Assembly (NCBI GenBank): GCA_026126165.1
Contig: JAHCJR010000006.1
Coordinates: 1 to 64,000, forward strand
Origin: Alphaproteobacteria bacterium
GTDB taxonomy: Bacteria > Pseudomonadota > Alphaproteobacteria > Ferrovibrionales > Ferrovibrionaceae
Length of the DNA: 64,000 nucleotides
Direction: 5' to 3'
Below are positions 59,440 through 64,000 of the stretch, piece by piece. The position numbers and the translations under genes were made by a program. How positions within the stretch are numbered: position 1 is the first letter of the stretch; each line of letters opens with the position of its first letter. Under the pieces are notes generated by a model. The model was not told the DNA's origin. It searched no databases and saw only the letters and a program-made list of their open reading frames with translations.

Positions 59440-60498
59440 TCAGGGCCGCCAGGCGCGCACCTGCTCGACCAGCGCGCCCACATGTTCGGGCGGCGTGTCG
59501 GGCAGGATGCCATGGCCGAGATTGAACACGAAGCGGCCGCGTCCCAGCATCTCGAGGATGCGCGCACTCTCGCGGCGCATCGGCTCGCCGCCGACGGCCA
59601 GGAGCTGAGGGTCCAGGTTGCCCTGCACGGTGCAGGATTTCTGCAGCTTCTGCGCGAAGGAAAGCGGCATGCAGCTGTCGATGCCGACGGCATCGGCGCC
59701 GGTCGCCTCGGCGAAGCCGGCATAAAAGATGCCGACCGCGCGCGGAAAGGCGATGACGGGAACGTGCGGATGACGCGACTTCAGCCGACGCACGATCATG
59801 CCCACCGGCTCGATGCACCAGCGCGCGAAACCCGCCTCCGGCATGGCCGAGGCCCAGCTGTCGAAGATCTGCACCGCTTCCGCGCCCGCCTCGATCTGGC
59901 GCGAGAGATACTCCGTCGTCGCATCGACCAGCAGATGGATCAGCCGGCCGAATCCCACCTCGTCGCGGAAGGCCCAGCGCTTGGCCTCGGCATGATCCTG
60001 GCTGCCGCGCCCCTGCACCATGTAGGTGGCCAAGGTCCAGGGCGCGCCGGCAAAGCCGATCAGGGTCACCTCCTCGGGCAATTGCCGCCTGAGCCGGCGC
60101 ACGGTCTCGTAAACCGGCCCCAGCCGGTCATGCATGCGCGCCATGGAGAGCTGCGCCAGCGCCGCCTCGTCGCGCACCGGCTCGAGCACCGGTCCCTCGC
60201 CCTCCCGGTAATCGAGCTTCTGGCCCAGCGCATCGGCGAGCAGCGGCAGATCGGCGAACAGGATGGCGCCGTCGAAGGCAAAGCGGCGCAGCGGCTGCAA
60301 GGTCACTTCCGCCGCCAGCTCGGGCGTGTAGCAGAGATTGAGGAAGCTGCCGGCGCGGGCGCGCAGCTCGCGATACTCCGGCAGGTAGCGCCCGGCCTGG
60401 CGCATGAGCCAGACCGGCGGCCGCTCGACCGCCGCGCCTTTCAGCGCCCGGATCAGCAGCTTCTCCCTGCCCGTTTCCTGCCTGGCCGCCGGTTCCAT
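59440..60498 (-). CDS. hemE: Uroporphyrinogen decarboxylase
   Basis: Haem-pathway enzyme (352 residues) making coproporphyrinogen III. N-terminal WLMRQAGRYLPEYRELRARA with the substrate-binding arginines, ILFADLPLLADALG with the catalytic Asp, and GFAGAPWTLATYMVQGRGS are intact. ATG 60498. Its promoter must lie in the adjacent probable origin, as in Caulobacter. Confidence 0.97.
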   Translation of the reverse strand: MEPAARQETGREKLLIRALKGAAVERPPVWLMRQAGRYLPEYRELRARAGSFLNLCYTPELAAEVTLQPLRRFAFDGAILFADLPLLADALGQKLDYREGEGPVLEPVRDEAALAQLSMARMHDRLGPVYETVRRLRRQLPEEVTLIGFAGAPWTLATYMVQGRGSQDHAEAKRWAFRDEVGFGRLIHLLVDATTEYLSRQIEAGAEAVQIFDSWASAMPEAGFARWCIEPVGMIVRRLKSRHPHVPVIAFPRAVGIFYAGFAEATGADAVGIDSCMPLSFAQKLQKSCTVQGNLDPQLLAVGGEPMRRESARILEMLGRGRFVFNLGHGILPDTPPEHVGALVEQVRAWRP

Positions 60499-60903
60499 CC
60501 CGATGCCCCGTTCCGTAACCTCGTGCTTACCTCAATAACTTATTTTTCTATAAAAAGGTTGGAGAAGTGGTTGATCCCTGTGAGTCGCGGTGACGCAGGA
60601 CCATCAACAGGCGGAGAGTTCGAATGTGCATTGCGGGCAGCATCGCCCGCTGCTGTGCGCAAGTGCCGGCCACAGGCGGCGGGGCGCGCTTTACGGATGG
60701 GTGGATTGCGTGGATAAATTCGCCAGGCTTGGGAGCGTTTGCGCAGATGCGCGGAATTCACCTGGCGGTATGGAAGGCATGGCCGCCTGCGCATCCGCAG
60801 GGACGGCGTGTGGCTCATCGGGCATGGAAAATCAGCCCTGGGGACAAGTACCGTGGTGGTCCCCGTTATTCCTGATCATCCACAAGCCGGCGGAGGTGCC
60901 GAC
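60499..60903. other. oriC: Probable chromosomal origin of replication (oriC)
   Basis: A 405-bp gap between divergent hemE and ppsR with no convincing gene. In Caulobacter the origin lies between hemE and the homologue of ppsR. An AT-rich stretch at about 60530-60557 (AATAACTTATTTTTCTATAA) could be the unwinding element. Near-matches to DnaA boxes occur at 60709-60717 (CGTGGATAA), 60876-60884 (TCATCCACA), 60809-60817 (TGTGGCTCA) and, weaker, 60700-60708. A GAGTC methylation-type site lies at about 60582. Each of the best boxes differs from the consensus by one base. The assignment rests mostly on gene context. Confidence 0.7.
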
Positions 60904-61746
60904 ATGCCTGATAAGCTGAAACATTTTCCGCTGCACCTGGTCTCGGACGCGACCGGCGAGACCCTGAATTCGGTGGCGAATGCCGCGCTGGTGCAGTTCG
61001 AGGATGCGCGCGCCGACATGCGGCTCTATTCCATGGTGCGTTCGCGCTCGCAAATGGAACGGGTGGTCGACGCCATCGAACAGGCGCCGGGCATGGTGAT
61101 GTTCACCCTGCTCGACAACCAGCTTCGCGAGATGCTGCAGAGCGCCTGCCGCCGCCTGCAGATCCCCTGCGTCGCCGTGCTCGATCCGGTCTTCGCTGCG
61201 CTCGGCACCTATCTGGGAAGCAAGATCCAGGCGGAGCCCGGCCGCCAGCACATCATGGACGCCCATTATTTCGAGCGCATCGAGGCGCTGCATTTCGCCA
61301 TGGCCCATGACGATGCGCAGCATACCGCCGATCTCGAACAGGCGGACATTGTCCTGGTCGGCGTCTCGCGCACCTCCAAGACGCCGACCTGCATCTATCT
61401 CGCCAATCGCGGCTTCAAGACGGCGAACGTGCCGCTCATCCCGAACGTGCCGCTGCCGCCGGAACTGGAAAAGCTCACCCGCCCGCTCGTGGTCGGTCTC
61501 ACCACCTCGCCCGACCGGCTGGTGCAGATCCGGCGCAACCGGCTGCTCTCGCTGAACCAGAAGGACGATACCGACTATGTGGATATCGAGGCGGTGAAGC
61601 AGGAAGTGGCCTATGCCCGCCGCCTCTTCACCAAGCGCGGCTGGCCGGTGATCGACGTGACACGCCGTTCCATCGAGGAGACGGCCGCGGCCATCTTGAG
61701 CCTCCATGCCCGGCGCGGGCAGGAGAAGCCGGCCATGGCCGACTGA
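60904..61746 (+). CDS. ppsR: Pyruvate, phosphate/water dikinase regulatory protein (DUF299)
   Basis: Bifunctional kinase/phosphorylase (280 residues) that inactivates and reactivates PEP synthase or pyruvate phosphate dikinase by phosphorylating a threonine. The N-terminal FPLHLVSDATGETLNSVANA and the P-loop GVSRTSKTP are typical. ATG 60904 follows GGAGG. This is the RP001-type gene that borders the origin in alphaproteobacteria. The usual next genes (maf, aroE, coaE) are missing. Confidence 0.93.
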   Translation: MPDKLKHFPLHLVSDATGETLNSVANAALVQFEDARADMRLYSMVRSRSQMERVVDAIEQAPGMVMFTLLDNQLREMLQSACRRLQIPCVAVLDPVFAALGTYLGSKIQAEPGRQHIMDAHYFERIEALHFAMAHDDAQHTADLEQADIVLVGVSRTSKTPTCIYLANRGFKTANVPLIPNVPLPPELEKLTRPLVVGLTTSPDRLVQIRRNRLLSLNQKDDTDYVDIEAVKQEVAYARRLFTKRGWPVIDVTRRSIEETAAAILSLHARRGQEKPAMAD

Positions 61747-61827
61747 AGGTCATCACGGGCTTGTTATCCGGGTGAGGTGAAAGCAGCCCTATCCTCGCCC
61801 CTGCCGGGTTGCAGGGAGGATTGAAGG

Positions 61828-64000
61828 ATGAGCCGCATCGCGCCGCTGTTCGACAGCCATGCCGTCGATACCAGGAACGAGGGCTGGCTGTTCGCCCTGA
61901 TCGACCGGGCAAACTGGCAGGGCGCGCCGGTCGGGAGCAGGGCGCCGGGACAGTTCGCCCTCGCCTTCCGCCATGGCGGTACCGATTATTCGCTGTCCTT
62001 CGGCAGCGATCGGGACGATCTGAGCGCGCTGGACGACGGGCTGACCTTCCAGCTCTTCGGAACCGTGACCTCGCTGGAAGTGCGCTTCGAAGGACCGGCG
62101 GGGAGCTCGGGCTTCCGCGCCGAGGGGCTGGAGATAACACTGAACGGCGTGCCCGGCACCGACCTGCTGCAGGCATTGCTGGCCGGGTCCACGCGTCTCG
62201 CGGGGACGGAGCTTGAAGACGGGCTCGATGGCGGCGCGGGCGCGGACACGCTTGCCGGCGGGCGCGGCAACGACACCTATTACATCGACGATGCGGGCGA
62301 CCGGGTCGTGGAGCGGCGCGGCGAGGGCGATGCCGACCGGATCGTCACCACCCTCTCCGATCTCGACCTGCGCCGCTTCGCCCAGGTCGAGCATGCGGAT
62401 TATTCAGGCAGCGGCACGGCGCGGATCACCGGCAACCGCCTCGGCAACCGGATCGATGTTTCGGATGCCGCCGCGGCCACGGTCAATGGCGGCGCTGGCG
62501 ACGATACGCTGACCGGCGGCCTCGGCGCGGACTCGCTCGTCGGGAGCGGCGGCAACGATCTGCTGTTCGCCGGCCTCGATCCGGCGACCGGACTGATCGG
62601 CGCGGACAGTCTGCTGGGCGGCGCCGGCCGCGACACGCTGCAGGGCTCGGCGAACGGCGCGGCGCTTCTCGACGGCGGCAGCGGTGACGATCTGCTCGTC
62701 GCCGCCGCCGGCGCCGCGACCCTCGCGGGCGGCGGCGGCAACGACGATCTCACGTTCACCGGCACCGGTTCCAGCATCGGTTTCGGCGGCGCCGGCGATG
62801 ACAGCGTGCTCGATTATTCCAGCGGCGCCGAGACATTCACGGGCGGCGCGGGGCGCGACATTTACATCCTGAGCGCCGAAAGCGGCCTCGGCAACGTCAT
62901 CACCGATTTCCGCATCGGCCAGGACCGGCTCAACCTGCTCGACGCCTTGCCGCCGGAAGCGCGCAACGCCACCGCCTTTGCCGAGCTTGCCGATCACCTG
63001 CGGCTGACGGAGGGGGCCGGCGGGCTTCTGGTGGAGGTGCTGTCCGCGCCCGACACGGTCCTTGCCTCGGTGCTGCTGCAGGGCATCGCCCTGGCCGATA
63101 TCTCCCCGCGCGATCTGCTGATCGGCGTCGCGTCGCAGGCAAGTGCCGGCCACGACTATATTTATGCCGCCGGCGCGCCCGGCCCCATATCCGGCGGGCG
63201 CGGCAACGATGTCATGGACGCGAGCGGGTTGCAGGGGCAGATCCGCCTGGCGGGCGATGCCGGCCACGACACGGTCTTTGCTTCCTCGGCTGCGACTGCG
63301 GCGGCGGAACTGTCCGGCGATGCCGGCAACGACCGTCTGAGCGCGATAAGTTCCGCCTCCGCTCCGCTCGCCGCGACCCTGTCGGGCGGCGCCGGCATCG
63401 ACCAGATGATCGGTGGCGACGGCGACGATGTCTATATCGTGGACGATCGGGAGGACCGGGTGATCGAGGCGCCGGACGGCGGCATCGACACGGTGCGCGC
63501 GAGCGTCCCGCTCTACGGCGCCATCCCCTTCGTCGAGAACTACGATTTCACCCTCGCGCGGGTCGCCATTTCGCTCGATGCGCAGAGCGACGATGGTGCC
63601 GATATCGACAACCGGCTGACCGGCGGCCGCCATAGCGACCGGTTCTTCGGCCGGGGCGGCAACGACACGCTGATCGGCGGGCTCGGCGACGACACGCTCG
63701 ATGGCAGCGATGGCGGCAATGGCGGCGATACCCTGATCGGCGGCATGGGCGACGACCTCTATGTCGTCGATCACCTGGGCGATATGGTGATCGAATCGGA
63801 AGGCGAGGGCGAGGGCGACACGATCCGCGCGCTGATCAGCTTCGACCTGGAGCGGGTTGTCCACGTGGAGCATCTGCTGCTCGGCGCAAACGGTGAAAGC
63901 ACCACCAGCCTGAACGGTTTCGGCACCGCGTCGGCCAACTTCATCGGCGGCAATGCCGGGCGTAACCTTATCGACGGCCGGGACGGCGACGATACGCTGG
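61828..64000 (+). CDS. RTX-type calcium-binding repeat protein (3' end outside window)
   Basis: Open frame of 724 codons to the window edge. Residues 1-120 (MSRIAPLFDSHAVDTRNEGW onward) lack repeats and contain beta-rich sequence. From about residue 125 there are many GGxGxDxLx nonapeptides (GGAGADTLAGG, GGAGDDTLTGG, GGMGDDLYVVD), which form calcium-bound beta rolls. Longer blocks also recur, such as DTYYIDDAGDRVVE and DVYIVDDREDRVIE. Such proteins are usually sent out by a type I secretion system with a C-terminal signal, which would lie beyond the window. No catalytic domain is seen yet. ATG 61828 has AGGGAGGA 7 nt upstream. No type I secretion genes are in the window. Confidence 0.88.
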   Translation, partial: MSRIAPLFDSHAVDTRNEGWLFALIDRANWQGAPVGSRAPGQFALAFRHGGTDYSLSFGSDRDDLSALDDGLTFQLFGTVTSLEVRFEGPAGSSGFRAEGLEITLNGVPGTDLLQALLAGSTRLAGTELEDGLDGGAGADTLAGGRGNDTYYIDDAGDRVVERRGEGDADRIVTTLSDLDLRRFAQVEHADYSGSGTARITGNRLGNRIDVSDAAAATVNGGAGDDTLTGGLGADSLVGSGGNDLLFAGLDPATGLIGADSLLGGAGRDTLQGSANGAALLDGGSGDDLLVAAAGAATLAGGGGNDDLTFTGTGSSIGFGGAGDDSVLDYSSGAETFTGGAGRDIYILSAESGLGNVITDFRIGQDRLNLLDALPPEARNATAFAELADHLRLTEGAGGLLVEVLSAPDTVLASVLLQGIALADISPRDLLIGVASQASAGHDYIYAAGAPGPISGGRGNDVMDASGLQGQIRLAGDAGHDTVFASSAATAAAELSGDAGNDRLSAISSASAPLAATLSGGAGIDQMIGGDGDDVYIVDDREDRVIEAPDGGIDTVRASVPLYGAIPFVENYDFTLARVAISLDAQSDDGADIDNRLTGGRHSDRFFGRGGNDTLIGGLGDDTLDGSDGGNGGDTLIGGMGDDLYVVDHLGDMVIESEGEGEGDTIRALISFDLERVVHVEHLLLGANGESTTSLNGFGTASANFIGGNAGRNLIDGRDGDDTL

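Noticed and set aside
58177-60717. 846-codon plus-strand frame across hemH, hemE and the origin
   Set aside because: It is antisense to hemH and hemE and runs through repeat copy 8. No domain is recognisable.
60587-60919. Small open frames in the hemE-ppsR gap
   Set aside because: They overlap each other in different frames, have Cys/Gly-rich low-complexity products and no ribosome sites. The gap is better explained as an origin.

Overview
The window is a chromosomal segment of a GC-rich (about two-thirds GC) alphaproteobacterium, most likely Rhodospirillales-like. The evidence is the hemE/ppsR origin neighbourhood, the mnmE-mnmG-rsmG-parA-parB cluster with parS sites, a ferrochelatase with a C-terminal cysteine cluster, the double-length Dcd-type dCTP deaminase, an IalB-family protein, a DUF3576 lipoprotein and Rhodospirillales-type porins. 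I cannot name a species. About 69 protein genes, one tRNA, two exact parS sites, a probable chromosomal origin and eight copies of a dispersed palindromic repeat can be supported. I see no transposase, integrase or CRISPR array.

Layout. 1-12.8 kb: acetyl-CoA synthetase (cut by the window edge), thiolase, an arsC-meaB-aminotransferase run, a toxin-antitoxin pair, a membrane/AhpD-like fusion, an ABC-2 permease, argD-argF-hslO, a lipoprotein and a RidA protein. 12.9-25 kb: rsmB, a glutamine amidotransferase, a NYN protein, an ECF sigma factor without a visible anti-sigma factor, an IalB protein and rlmN, the yggT-yggU-folD operon, tRNA-Ala(CGC), an MlaC-like protein, an L,D-transpeptidase, and a methyltransferase-glycosyltransferase pair. 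25-34 kb: a TorF-like outer-membrane protein, two paralogous porins, DUF3576, a coiled-coil membrane protein built on 21-bp repeats, ogt, a DUF255 protein and small proteins. 34-46 kb: mnmE-mnmG-rsmG-parA-parB facing leuS-lptE-holA. 46-56 kb: LysR/DUF1127, dcd, leuA with a leucine-rich leader peptide, a low-GC three-gene cassette (SAHH-like, GNAT, MFS), a dienelactone hydrolase, a quinone oxidoreductase and small genes. 56-64 kb: hemE-hemH-hemJ-rho on the minus strand, the probable oriC, ppsR, and the first 724 codons of an RTX-type protein.

How the genes work together. This is an origin-proximal housekeeping region covering replication and segregation (oriC, ParABS, HolA), translation and tRNA modification (MnmEG, RsmG, RsmB, RlmN, LeuS), haem synthesis, and arginine and leucine synthesis. 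Lying within it are acquired or rearranged pieces. From memory of the usual alphaproteobacterial order (hemE-hemH-hemJ-rho-mnmE-mnmG-rsmG-parA-parB on one strand), a single inversion of about 34.1-56.3 kb would explain the present layout.

Most unusual observations: (1) lptE carries an array of the palindromic repeat, in frame, between its leuS-coupled start and its lipoprotein signal sequence; (2) leuA has a 16-residue Leu-rich leader ORF whose start region is complementary to the leuA start; (3) a low-GC SAHH-like/GNAT/MFS cassette of unknown product; (4) proteins of 26, 43 and 50 residues that length-filtered gene calling would miss.
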